Shown: in pieces, positions 50,491 to 60,828 of the stretch
Layout of the letters: every line of letters begins with the position of its first letter
Numbering within the stretch: position 1 is the stretch's first letter
Assembly (NCBI GenBank): GCA_013115135.1
Contig: JABANP010000034.1
Coordinates: 124,001-188,000 of the forward strand
Direction: 5' to 3'
From: Perkinsus olseni
Lineage: Eukaryota; Perkinsozoa; Perkinsida; Perkinsidae
Length of the DNA: 64,000 nt
Notes under the pieces: generated by a model
The model's database searches: none
What the model was told of the DNA's origin: nothing
What the model saw: only the letters and a program-made list of their open reading frames with translations
Translations under genes and position numbers: made by a program

Positions 50491-51425
50491 TTACTCCTCC
50501 AACTGGTCAATCACACCAGACTGGGTCACGTAGATACCATCCAAGAACTTACGGATATCCTTGTGGCGGACGAGAGTGGACTGGTGGATGAGAGCGGCTG
50601 AAAAAAGAAACAAAACAATAAGAATGATAAGATGAAATGAGATGATGGTGTGAGACGACGCCGCCGCCCGACTATTACCAGAACGGGAGACGAGCTCCAA
50701 GTCGGCACCCTCAACGATGACCTCATCCTTAACATCATCGGACTTCCTCACGGAGACACCGGGCATCATGTCGACGGTACGCACGACCTTCTCACCCAAG
50801 AAGTTACGGATCTCGATAGTGGAACCGTTGTTGGTGATGTTGGAGTTGATGGGGAAATGTGCGTACACGAAACGGAAGCTTGTACTGGTATCTCTGCAAG
50901 GGAAGAGAACATCCGAAATATACATCCCATGAACGACAGTGATAATGATGATGACTGAGAACTAGGATTACCTGACGAACACCGGTGATCATGTTCTCGA
51001 TGTGAGAGCAAACAGTGCGGATGCAAGCCTTGCTCTTGGTAAGACCGAACCACATCTCAACAGTGATCTTCCTGCCACCGTCAACGAGCTTCATGTCAAC
51101 GGGGATATGACGGAAAGTTCGCTCGAGCTTGCCGTACTTGCCCGAGACAACGATGTGACGGGACTTCAGAGTCACCTTGACTGAATAACAAAAACAAGAA
51201 TTAACCGATCACCAGTAGACATGTAACATCCCGTTGCTCGAGCGTCATACTAGTCCAGGCTCGAAGGCTACTGCCACACGCTCGGTAAACAACGACGTTC
51301 GACGACAGAGGTGTGATGACCTTGACTCCAGTGCGAGAGCTAGCAAGTCCTCAACCTAACATAATCCAACCCGTACTACCATCCTCGGGGACCTTAATGT
51401 CGATCTGAGAGTGGATAGTCTTCAT
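50491..51425 (-). CDS. RPL9: 60S ribosomal protein uL6 (L9), with one-base frame break
   Basis: Large-subunit ribosomal protein near the GTPase centre. Four exons with GT-AG introns in phase: 51380-51425 ([15 protein letters not shown]), 50972-51180, 50679-50893 and 50491-50597. Family motifs are [91 protein letters not shown] and GIYVTQSG. In exon 3 the frame breaks at the GG at 50874-50875 (plus strand). Removing one G gives RYQYKLRFVYAHF, which aligns without gaps to the family; as written, the frame shifts after YKL. An essential single-copy type of gene makes an assembly indel the best explanation. The 16-base element shared with RPL35A lies 75 bases upstream of the ATG. Confidence 0.93.
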
Positions 51426-51499
51426 GAGGCCTGATGCTTCTGTACCAACGCGGCTTCGGGCGCCTGATGGGGAGTTTACGACATCTAATCGATCAGCTA

Positions 51500-51515
51500 C
51501 GGGCGAGCGAGATTT
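51500..51515 (-). promoter_or_regulatory. Putative ribosomal-gene promoter element, copy upstream of RPL9
   Basis: On the minus strand the sequence is AAATCTCGCTCGCCCG, identical over 16 bases to 38667-38682. Flanks also agree: GATCGATT on the distal side and GCGCC on the gene side. It begins 75 bases upstream of the RPL9 start codon. Confidence 0.6.
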
Positions 51516-52937
51516 ACGCAGGCGCAAAATTTTCGATCTCAAGTTTTCGAAGAGGCGTTCCCGATGCATGCCCTTCTGCGTTGCGGTGCTTTACCGAATA
51601 AGGTGGTATAGGCGTAACAGTATTTGTGATACTGCTTGAAAACTACTGATTCATCGAAATCCAACGTCGAGGTTCTTGCCTTAAGTCCACGCAATGATTG
51701 GCACGCACTTGGTCCATTCCGACGGTAGTCCAGATGGCCGTTGATAATAATGCAACTTCACCCATCTCTGGCTTTCTCCTGTAAGAGGTTCGCTTTATGC
51801 GCTCAACGTTCCAGTTCAAGCCCTTTCGAATCATCTAGGTTCGTCGGCTCGTTGCACCTTTCGAGTAAGTAACAGTTCTCCGTGGGTGGGGTTGCTTCTT
51901 ACACGACCAACGCAATAACAGCTCAATCAAGGATACACTCATTCAGACGATAATGACGATGGCACGAATCCCTACGACAACACTTCCATATCTTATGGGG
52001 CAGCTGCCACTGAGTGGAAACCAACGAGTGGTAGTAAACTGCAATGCAACAACGACAACAACAACAACAACAACAACAACCAAGCGGGCTTCCAACAGAG
52101 GCTTATGCTCTAATGAGGACAAGAAGTGTCTTCATCACTTTCTCTTGGACGGCGAAGATTTTCCGGCCCGTGCCGCCTTGCTCGGTGATGACGATGGATA
52201 ATGTCGGCTCACATTATCAGTATTATCGCTCACTCGGCGACTAACCTTCTCATTGACCCTGTGTTGCCCACCATCCTCCTTGTTCTGATCATCATCATCA
52301 CCATCATGATGATGATGATGATGATGCTTCACGTGTCTAGGCTCGGATACAGAGCCGAGCATACTCAGAGATCGTGATCGACGCATAGCGCTAGGACGAC
52401 CGGAATAGCATGGCATGAACGCTCGTGACCAAGCCTTCTTCGCTGAGGAACAACACATCAGACAGCTTATAGCTTCTATCCACCACCGGATGAGAAATCT
52501 GTCTTACCAAGGCGGAAGGGGCTCAACACGACGTCACGCTTGCGCATCTTCACCTTCCGAGTTACCAGGACCTGCCCTTTGGATAGTGCCACAAGACCAT
52601 CACGAACAGGATCCAATTACTCGTTGGAACACAATTCTTAGCACTACATGGAAGCGTAGACGCCATGTTATCGACGTCAGACATGTCTCACGTCGCCTAT
52701 CGCCCAGGATAGAAGGGATGAGTATCACCATGGCACTACCTTGTCAGTCTGGCCATTGTCCCCCTTCTTATCGATAACATCTACAACCTCCACAACGGAT
52801 ACCACGTCATTCGACGATGATGAGGCATCACTGCCTTCCTCCCATCTGAAGCAATATCAATAACTAGTCGCGCTCCGTTATGGTGGCTTCAGTTGACGAA
52901 CAGACTGAAGATACCACAGGAGCAGAGGTGATATATC
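51516..52937. other. Low-complexity region with microsatellites; no firm gene
   Basis: Contains a (CAA)n-type run at about 52047-52082 and an (ATG)n run at about 52306-52326. Overlapping open frames exist on both strands (plus 52415-52777 and minus 52135-52458, the latter giving seven His in a row from the repeat). Neither has homology or splice support. A short plus-strand gene starting at 52415 (MNARDQAFFAEEQHIRQLI) is possible. Confidence 0.35.
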
Positions 52938-54839
52938 TTACGAGTATGAATGACAGCTGACAAAGTCCATACTATCAGTCGAACTCAACCTCGACATGCG
53001 CTTCTTGAGATTCAGTACTTCAGCTGTTGACTCGTCAGGCGCGATGTAGTCAGCCCACACAGGGGAAAGACACCTATCGATAAACCATCATTACGACAGT
53101 GAACTAGGCGAAGCAGATGCCTTACCTATGCGCTATTAGCACGTCCATGAAGTACTCATCTTGCTGGTCTTTGATGATAACATGGATCGGCTGATGACCA
53201 GTGAACGTGCACAACGACGTGCCTAACAGCAATGACTCGAGAAGCTGCTGAGTATCACGATACACGATGCAATGTGATATGGATAATCCCCATTACCACT
53301 GACAACAGGTAAGTTACGCAAATCCCAGGTCACGAAGTCAATGTACCTGAAGCAAGCTTGCTACCGGGCTCGTGTGATAATGATGATGACTCCCATGAGA
53401 AAAGGATGAAGCAGTTCACAGTGAAATAATAACCGCGACAAGTAGCATTACATGGAATAGTAGCAAAAAGTATAGATATGCTCTGTGTCAAACAAGTAGT
53501 CATGAGTTACTTTGCCTGAAGGAGAACACAGTAGAGAGTACAGCAGGGCATCGATGTGAGATGTAGCTCGTAAGCCCCTCGGACGGCACCTGTGAGCGCT
53601 TTGTCGGCTGTAATATCTGGAAGTTCTTCCGAGGGTGTATCCAAGTCCGATACGATACACTGAGGCGAGAATCGGAGTCATAGCGAGTTGGTCAGTGAGT
53701 GTGCAGAGGGCTGCAGATAGAGGACTCACCGTATCGGCGCTGACTAGCGGGAAAGTGAAAAATGTGTTTTCAGACGGATCAGGGTTGGGATAATTTGCTG
53801 AGGCAGAGGAATGACACTCACGCCGAGGGCGATTGCTGTACTACTCAGTAACATCGTCCCTCTAGCGGCTGCCAAACGTGTAGAGATTGATAAAACCAGA
53901 CGCACTCCTGAAAGTCCAGGAAATATACTAGCGGATAGGAACGCATGAGGAATATTGTACGACATGACTTTTTGGAGAGATGTATTACCCGATTTTGCGA
54001 CAAACCCCAGCTCGGGGAGAGGCTGTGTCGCTTCTATTCCAAAAAATAATGCCGAACCTGACGATTAGATGAATAACCCAGAATATACGACGGCCGAGCT
54101 GAATTAACTTACTTGGCTTTCTCTTGAATCGTCCCTGCCATCGGAGTTCCCAACGTCTGAGAATATTATGAATATGGTAGCAAGCATGCATTAGTGGCCC
54201 TTACCTCCTCTTCTTCCCCATATACCCATGATAAGGGAAAGGACCGTTCGGGTCAGGAGGCCGATGTATCACAACCTGATGGCGTGACAATCTTAACGGT
54301 CCTCGAACTAGGGGAATCCCCACGGGGGATACACCGTGATGGCCCAGTCCTTACGATCTTCCCTTCAAATGCATCACTATTGATAGGAAAGCTCTCCGTT
54401 GCATCGATAGCTGAAGCAATAACAAAATGAAGGAGCGTCGCCCAGCATCACAGCAGAAGGATGTACAAACACACCCAGTGATCTAGGGTTACACCACGAA
54501 CGGGAATGGCCGCTATGGTATATGTCCATACTTACGGATGCGTGATTGCTCGAGGAGGAAGTTCGGAAGGCTCGGCGTCGCGTTTAGTCGACATGAGGTC
54601 GTACCTGAGTGATAGGTTCGAGAGCAGTGAGACAGGATGAGGCTCACATAGCGGCGTAGGGTGCAAAAGACGGGTCTCCCCTTGGGGAAATGAGGCCGTG
54701 AGTGATTGGGCCCCATCACTTGTTGAGGTGGTGTACCGGGACTAGTGACTCCACTACCGCCACCCTCTATAGGGTGAGGAGCAGCAGCAGCGGGAGGAGC
54801 AGGCTCCGTAGGCTGGGATTCTGGACTTTGCTGAGACAT
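52938..54839 (-). CDS. Unrecognised family, tandem paralog 1
   Basis: Read on the minus strand and supported by conservation with the neighbouring paralog at 55022-56278. The possible start at 54839 gives a Pro/Ala-rich region (MSQQSPESQPTEPAPPAAAA). Conserved blocks follow in order: LRRWELRWQGRFKRKPS ending at a GTAAGT donor, then ELGFVAKSGNTSLQ...VLSISTRLAAARG, then NPDPSENTFFTFPLVSADT ending at a GTGAGT donor. After these come YIDFVTWDLRNLPVVSG, and LLGTSLCTFTGHQPIHVIIK with DEYFMDVLIAHR. A further intron joins CLSPVWADYIAPDESTAEVL, with a stop at 52938. I know no family with these motifs. The N-terminal part (54190-54839) may belong to a separate gene. Confidence 0.5.
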
Positions 54840-55021
54840 TAGAACCCCTGGTAAGACGGAACACCTCTGATGGTCAAGAGTCACAACCAACTTCGGATCG
54901 ACACAACACGGCGATCTCCAGAAACATGCTCGGGTACAACAGGCATCGGGGAGTACGTGGCGTTGAACGGCACCCATAGGAGTATGATTAGGAGCCTGGT
55001 GGGATCCACAGCGCTGTGTCT

Positions 55022-56278
55022 CTATTCTCCCTCATACTCACCCTGGGTCGACGTAAATGATGGGCCCACGTCTGCGAGAATGACCTACATTATTTATATC
55101 GTTATGATTACATCAATGACATCCATGATGGCCAATGAGGATACTAATGACTCACTTATGAGCAGAGAGTATGTTCATGAAACACGTCCCCTTATCATCA
55201 CGCATAACGATATGAATAGGCTGTGGGCCAAGAAGAGTGCACAGAGAAGTCCCTAGGAAGGAGGCGAGCGGAGTCCTCGCATGTTCAAGTGACTCATTAT
55301 ACCACTACTACCGCTTATGGCTGGAAGGTTACGTAGATCCCATGTGACGAAGTCCACAAACCTGCCAAATGCACCAGGCTTCGACACAAGCCAGTGGTGG
55401 GAGCACAATGGCAGCAGCCGCACCAATGACAACTTACATCGACCAATAACAAAATGTGTATATGTGACCGGTATCAAACTTATGGTTAGAAGAAACCTTT
55501 CCTGAGCATTACGGAGCATATTGCTGCGCATGCAAGCTGATGAGTATTATCACAAGTCTTTACCATAGATCCCCCGATCGGAGGTGATATCAGGTATGTC
55601 CACTGCATCGCAGTCACCAGACCCACCACCGCTGCTGTGTTCTATTACCTGGATGCGAATTGGTTACCGCTGAGAGTACTAGGTTACAGTGGTAAGAGTA
55701 ACAATTTTGAGCTTGTCCGACGATAGCTGCGAGTCCTGGAACAACCCTAGGACTCACCGTATCAGCGCTTGTTAGAGGGAAGAGAAAGTATGTCCGCTCT
55801 CCTTGCTGCGAGGTGTTAGGAAAGTTGCCTACATTCATACAAGTCCAGGGCTCTTCGAACAGTATCGAGTAGTGCTTCATAAGAAGATGGATTAATTCAT
55901 CGGTGTACAGCGTCGAACATCCGGCCGTATACCTCCCTCGTGCACCCATACTACTTATAAGCCTCGACCCACGAGCAGCAGCCAATCGTGTTGATATCGA
56001 CATGAGTATCCTAGCGGCTGAAAGTGGACTAACAGTGCGACTCTTGGCGTCAGAAGAGCGTCTTTCCTCACTTATATTCGCCATGAACCCCAATTTCGGT
56101 GTTGGAGAGTAGCCCTCTATACCGAAATATACATTCTCACCTGAAACACGCCTACAATAGGTGTCTCATCTCGAGAAGGATGTAAGACTTAATAGCAGTC
56201 CTACTACCTGGTGGTTCGAGAAACCTTCCCTGCCACCGCAATTCACAACGTCTGAGAAAATGAGTAAGTCGACAACCT
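55022..56278 (-). CDS. Unrecognised family, tandem paralog 2
   Basis: Same order of blocks as paralog 1: RLTHFLRRCELRWQGRFLEP (56216-56278), KLGFMANISEERRSSDAKSR with LMSISTRLAAARG, NFPNTSQQGERTYFLFPL then TSADT at a GTGAGT donor, RFVDFVTWDLRNLPAISG, and LGTSLCTLLGPQPIHIVMRD with CFMNILSAHK ending at a GTGAGT donor. The following exon gives RGPIIYVDPG near 55040. The exact stop and start are unresolved; an ATG at 56084 is the first in the largest exon. Identity to paralog 1 is modest, and both splice donors are shared. The paralogs lie head to tail, so they arose by tandem duplication. The function is unknown. Confidence 0.5.
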
Positions 56279-57310
56279 TCTCGACCAGCCCTCTCTGTGA
56301 CGTCAAGCAACAACGTACACTCTAGGGCAGGTACTCATGAATTTTGAATATGGGAATTCACCGCCGCCCCTCATCAGCTGGACGATGGATAACCACCTGA
56401 CAACAGGACTACCATGGACAGTGAGGACTGTATTCTCGAGTTACGAGCTCTCCTATGAAGTTATCATTCTGTATCGGTATAGCAGTAGTGGTATTGATAC
56501 CTATCACGAGATGGACGTAATGTATAATAACGATGCTTTGTACTCCTGACCTATTCGACTACTAGGAGGGGGCAGCTGTCGGAGTGATTCCTCGTCCTCT
56601 GATGAACGGCTCACATCATACCTGTACTCAGCAGATATAGCCCATCATAATGATATTCGGCATATCACTACAAGCCTGCATGCTGATCGAAAGAGATGTC
56701 CCCTTGTGGAGGGAATACCATGTCTCGGATGGAGCTGTGGTGAGCTCGGTTGGTGCTGCTGGCCATCCGCCCTCCTGTTAACAATGATCCTGAAGCTGTA
56801 TCCATCCACGAGGGCACGAGAACGGGAGAGTCATGTGTGGCGACTATGATGAGAAAAGTAGCGGCTATGGTTGGCGCTCCTCCACTGAGATCACTACCTA
56901 CCAATATCACGGCCATAGTATGACCATGCTCTTGACCATGCCGTTATACTGCACTTCCAAAATATGATGCTTCAAGGCCTCCCAAACATACCAATACCGT
57001 GGTTGTGTTATTATGAACAGCGGTGACGATAATTGCTGCATCGTGTCGCTTGATGCCATCGCAGTGGCAAGGGATGGTGATCGGAGAGTTTCCGATACAC
57101 GGCTCCCCCAAAGGCCGAGAAAACAGCTGAAACAATGTCTTTCTGGACAACTGCTCATGGCACGCAAGCGACACGATATTCCTCGGGCCCTTGAAAGCCG
57201 TCCTAGGCAGACCTGGTCCCACCACACCCATTTCCACTTCACTCGCATTGAATTTCAATAATTCTTTTGTTATAATCGAATCCTTGATCAATGATTGATT
57301 TCTCAAATGA
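56279..57310. other. Region with an exon-like sequence related to 62453-62813
   Basis: On the minus strand, 56944-57306 encodes SEVEMGVVGPGLPRTAFKGP and LGEPCIGNSPI, resembling LGPGLLG and RGEPCVGNSPI at 62558-62760. Differences between the two concentrate in third codon positions on this strand, so it was probably coding. A minus-strand frame at 56668-56916 starting MAVILVG, with a GTAGGT donor right after it, may be a first exon. A plus-strand 70-codon frame (56337-56549) is unexplained. Confidence 0.35.
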
Positions 57311-57702
57311 AGAGTGGCAATAAATAATTAAAGAGGATGTGGGGATGCCCTAGCTAAAAATACTACTTCCGCTGGAGGACTAGCGAGCCACCATAGCGAC
57401 AAGATGAATAAGGGTGGACAACGTTTTACATGCCATCGTGGAGGGACCTTCCCCCGGGAACTCTGCGAGACCTTTTGTCATGATACATCAGCCAATAGCA
57501 GTTCGGAGTCTTATGCTTTCCATGCTGCCTACGCAGACTACTGGGACGAGTGATCTACGAGCAACAACAGAGAGATAGTGATGGAGGAGTTTACGGATAG
57601 CTATCGTGACACATTGGCCACGACCAATGCTCAACAATACTCATCTAGGTATCACAGATGATACAGGGTCAATAGAGCTGACCTCACATCGCGGGAACAA
57701 CT
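57311..57702. other. Spacer downstream of the PP2C gene
   Basis: A short plus-strand frame from about 57405 (MNKGGQRFTCHRGG, 49 codons, several Cys) looks protein-like but has no homology or splice evidence. Nothing else was seen. Confidence 0.3.
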
Positions 57703-59041
57703 CTAAATCAGGGATACAGCGGCACAGCAATTGTCACGTGACCCTGACGAAACGGCGAGACTAACCTGAGGAGAGAGGCAAGCTATTAGAGAGCAACGGG
57801 TACAGCAAAACAAAAGGGATTCTCAGCTACCCTTGCTCACCAGCTTCTCCGCGACATCTTCCTCGTTGATATGCATGGACACAAATGTAGCAACTTCCTC
57901 ATCACCAAGGACGTCCCATACACCATCACTGGCGGCAACGACTATTGAGCCCTGTACAACTTCTCTCTTTACACTAACACTGGGCTCCGAGATAACCCCA
58001 TCATTCTTCAGACACCAATCTCCCAATGCTCTGCTTACTGCCAATTGTCCACCAACTCGACCAAATAGCACGACCCCTCCATTATTAACCACACGGTCTG
58101 TTTCAGCAGCATTAGTGGTGGGTCGATGGTCCTGTGTCAGTCTTGTGAGGCGGCCACTAGGAGCTACCAGTATAGCCCTGCTGTCACCAACATTAGCACA
58201 GATAATGGTACAACAATCCTTATTGGACTTCTTATCCTTCTGTCCTTTGATGAGGAGCACTGTGGCAGTGAGACCATTCTGCCATGCACATGGGCGTAGC
58301 TCCTGGTCCATCCGTGCGAAGGCACCGATCATCGCTGCTTTGATAGACTTCCTCCTGCTCCCGGACACCCCTGGGGGGCGCCCTCTCATCTCATCGCCTA
58401 TTATAGTCGGGAATTGATCCAAAACGATATCAAGAGCTGTTCGGCTTCCACCATGGCCATCCAGAACGGCGACAAGAGCAGTCCGGGGGCCTAGAGGAGG
58501 AGCTGCCGATGGATGGAAAATGTGAGCATCCTCCATTGTCCGCCTGTGTGGGACATTCTGAGTCTCATGGTACGAGAACATCTTCACAGGTTGTGGAACC
58601 TAGGGTGCAGAATGGCATACCATACCGGATCGAAGACCTCGAGACATCACAACGCCAATTCTGGGGAGGGACCGACAATCGTGACATCCTTACTTGGTGG
58701 TGGTCACCATTCACTGTTCGGGCATGAGACGCCGACAGCTTCCTACCCACTACAGCCGGCGGAGGTAGTTTGTGATGCGGCTGTTCTTCTTCCAAGGACC
58801 CGTGGGGAGCGGCGTTGATCTCGTGCGCACGCCTTGTATCATCGCTCGGCGAATTCCCGTTCACTGAAGGGTTGGAATCGCTGAGAAGTTCTCTAACGGT
58901 CGCTGCTATTGGTGGAGCCGTGTAGCGTTCTCGTCCAGGTCGAGTTCGTGAGGATCGAGTCCTAGATCGTGGGGTTGGCTCATTGTAGGGCGACCACTGT
59001 TGCCGCGTGAACCTGCGATGTGTGTCAGTGTTGATGAGCAT
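57703..59041 (-). CDS. PP2C-family (PPM) Ser/Thr protein phosphatase
   Basis: Metal-dependent phosphatase. The ATG at 59041 opens a disordered, Ser/Pro/Arg-rich N-terminal extension of about 150 residues. A 33-base intron lies near 58660-58700, and another around 58545-58630 probably leads into RRTMEDAHIFHP, the motif 1 Glu-Asp pair. The catalytic core shows LVAVLDGHGG, GLTATVLLIKGQ, IICANVGDSRAILV, LTQDHRPT, LAVSRALGDWCLK and VVAASDGVWDVLGDEEV, so all metal-binding Asp positions are present. A 75-base intron (57766-57840) adds the last exon VSLAVSSGSRDNCCAAVSLI, which contains the conserved GSxDN motif, with a stop at 57703-57705. The start of the core is the least certain border. Confidence 0.88.
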
Positions 59042-59370
59042 CGAGCGGTGGAATTCACAAAATTACCCTCCTAGCGTTCGTAACGAAGGAGGCCAATGTC
59101 GTCCCCGATCCCATGTTGTGGCCATATCCCTTTTCTTTGCCAGAGAGTAGCTCGTGATGTTCATAGCGTCCTCCACCGTCTGGTACGCGTCCTTACTTCT
59201 GTTATTACCGACTGCGGCTATACCGCGAGGATGATGAATTCTATCCAATGGGCGGCCATACACGGGGGACACTGCGGCTTTCAGGACCGATGTCTTATCC
59301 GAGATAGGGCGTCGTGTAGCCTGAGGGAGAGATATCCTCCCTCGAGTGTGGGGATATTTATCATACGCAC

Positions 59371-59480
59371 CCCTCCACAAATTCTTAGCATATCCGGTTT
59401 CTCGGCTCTTGCACTGTCGCCCAAACGAGTGCGATACTGCCACTCAAAGAGGTAGGCTCTTGTGATTCACAGAATATACT
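59371..59480. repeat. Inverted repeat, left arm
   Basis: The reverse complement of this 110-base stretch matches 59885-59992 with roughly 85-90% identity by eye, including the shared blocks CTGTGAATCACAAGA, GGCGACAGTGC and CCGGATATGCTAAGAATT. The arms enclose about 400 bases without a recognisable gene. Read on the minus strand, this arm gives SFGRQCKSRETGYAKNLWRG. The other arm gives SFRRQCESVEAGYAKNSWR on the plus strand, so the duplicated piece may be an exon. Confidence 0.75.
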
Positions 59481-59884
59481 CCTCAAACATTCAGAGCCGA
59501 ACTCTTCGTAGTTAGGAACTTCAAAAGCTATGAAATTTTCTACCACAAACTCTTAGCATACACAGCTTGAAATCGCGCGCCATACTTCCAACTTTTACTG
59601 GGGAAGCGAACTCACAAATTTGTACCTAGTCTAGTGCGAAACATCAATAGAAAAGGGTTTTCCATAAAGCTATCTGTCCATGATTGATCCCCACATTCGG
59701 AGGCATCCAGCCAAAACGGACCAGCATAGCAGATAACGACGGAAGCGCAGCGGAATGAGGTGTAAGACCTGCCATCAAGGGAGTCCTTAGAGTCCCGCAA
59801 GCAGGCTTATGGCTCCGAATATGGGGACTAAACATGAGAGTACACTTCACTAGCTAAGAAGAGCTACACCCTAAACTCGGAGGG
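59481..59884. other. Spacer between inverted repeat arms
   Basis: About 400 bases with no supported gene. A piece at 59553-59580 repeats the ACAAAYTCTTAGCATA portion of the left arm in direct orientation, so the region has been rearranged more than once. Confidence 0.4.
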
Positions 59885-59992
59885 TATATCCTGTGAATCA
59901 CAAGAACATACCTCCTTCAGTGGCAGTATTGCACTCATTCAGGCGACAGTGCGAGAGCGTAGAAGCCGGATATGCTAAGAATTCGTGGAGGG
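59885..59992. repeat. Inverted repeat, right arm
   Basis: Partner of 59371-59480 in opposite orientation. It has no terminal features that would identify a known transposon class, and no target-site duplication was identified by eye. Confidence 0.75.
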
Positions 59993-60810
59993 TGTATTCC
60001 CGCATCCTACATGCTGCGATGACTCTCTCGTCCCATCCCTCTGCATGAAGGCACGTACCTTGCTACTGATGCGAGCCCTGTGCTCATCTGCCGTCTCTAT
60101 GTCAGCGGGTGTTTCGAAAGCAGCCCTCGAGGACTTCACAGCAGCAACAGTAGCAACAGGTCGGCTTTGCCGACCACTGACGCGGCGACTCCTCACTTGT
60201 TCTTGTTGGTGTCCGTAACTGCACGAGTGGTGGGTGGTATGGCGGCCAACTCCACCTCACTGCGATTGTTGGTGGTGTCGGTTGAACTGCCACTGCGTAA
60301 CGAGACCGTTCAGCTCTTTAAAGTCCGCTCGAGCTGCTGCGATGATGGGATTGAGGGTGCCCGGACACTCCTCATTCATACTTCCTCCAATGGATGGAAT
60401 AGCTGCACCGCTAGAGAGGGAGATCTGACCATCTGTCCAATGAGGCTAATCGATCGACCGGGGATGAACCAGAACGTAGCCCCGGGAGCGGTCGGCATAA
60501 CCACACCTCGACCAACACAAGGCATACACGTTAACATTGCGAAGCTCAAGCTTGTTATTCGTAATCGTTCGGAGAAGACGACTGAGGTGGCAAACAAACA
60601 GACATTGATGCGGGTCCTTCCAGAGTCGCGTGATAACGCGAAAAAGACAATAATAGAATATACATCAGCGATGTGAGCTGGCTCGAGCCAGCTGTTGGCT
60701 CCCTCATTAGAGAGTGTTGCAGCTTTGACCGACGACTCGAAGACGAAAACTCCTAGAGCTCCCATGAACCTTACATGTTACGAGCGCCGCATCCACGTGA
60801 CTGCAAGAAT
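59993..60810. other. Region downstream of UNC93 copy 1 with conflicting open frames
   Basis: Both strands carry long open frames: plus 60080-60676 (198 codons) and minus 60376-60765 (129 codons). Minus-strand pieces at 59975-60196 (ADEHRARISSKVRAFMQRDG) and 60280-60380 (LNPIIAAARADFKELNGLV) look like real exons. The block CATAACCACACCTCG-ACCAACACAA (from 60495) recurs downstream of UNC93 copy 2 at 62832, so part of this DNA belongs to the tandem unit. No gene model is proposed. Confidence 0.35.
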
Positions 60811-60828
60811 AAATCGGAATAGTACTGT

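Noticed and set aside
35921..50875. Programmed translational frameshifting as the cause of the single-base breaks
   Set aside because: Frameshifting is known in Perkinsus mitochondrial cox1 at specific codons, but these are nuclear genes and the sites share no common slippery motif. Homopolymer error is simpler.
52135..52458. Minus-strand open frame with a seven-histidine run
   Set aside because: The His run is the translation of an (ATG)n microsatellite; no homology or splice support.
54194..54430. 78-codon plus-strand open frame (MALTSSSSPYTHDKG)
   Set aside because: The minus strand here holds equally open frames next to the conserved paralog exons; there is no evidence for a plus-strand gene.
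60080..60676. 198-codon plus-strand open frame
   Set aside because: It has no recognisable motif, and protein-like pieces on the minus strand and the tandem-unit block compete for the same DNA; it cannot be supported as a gene.
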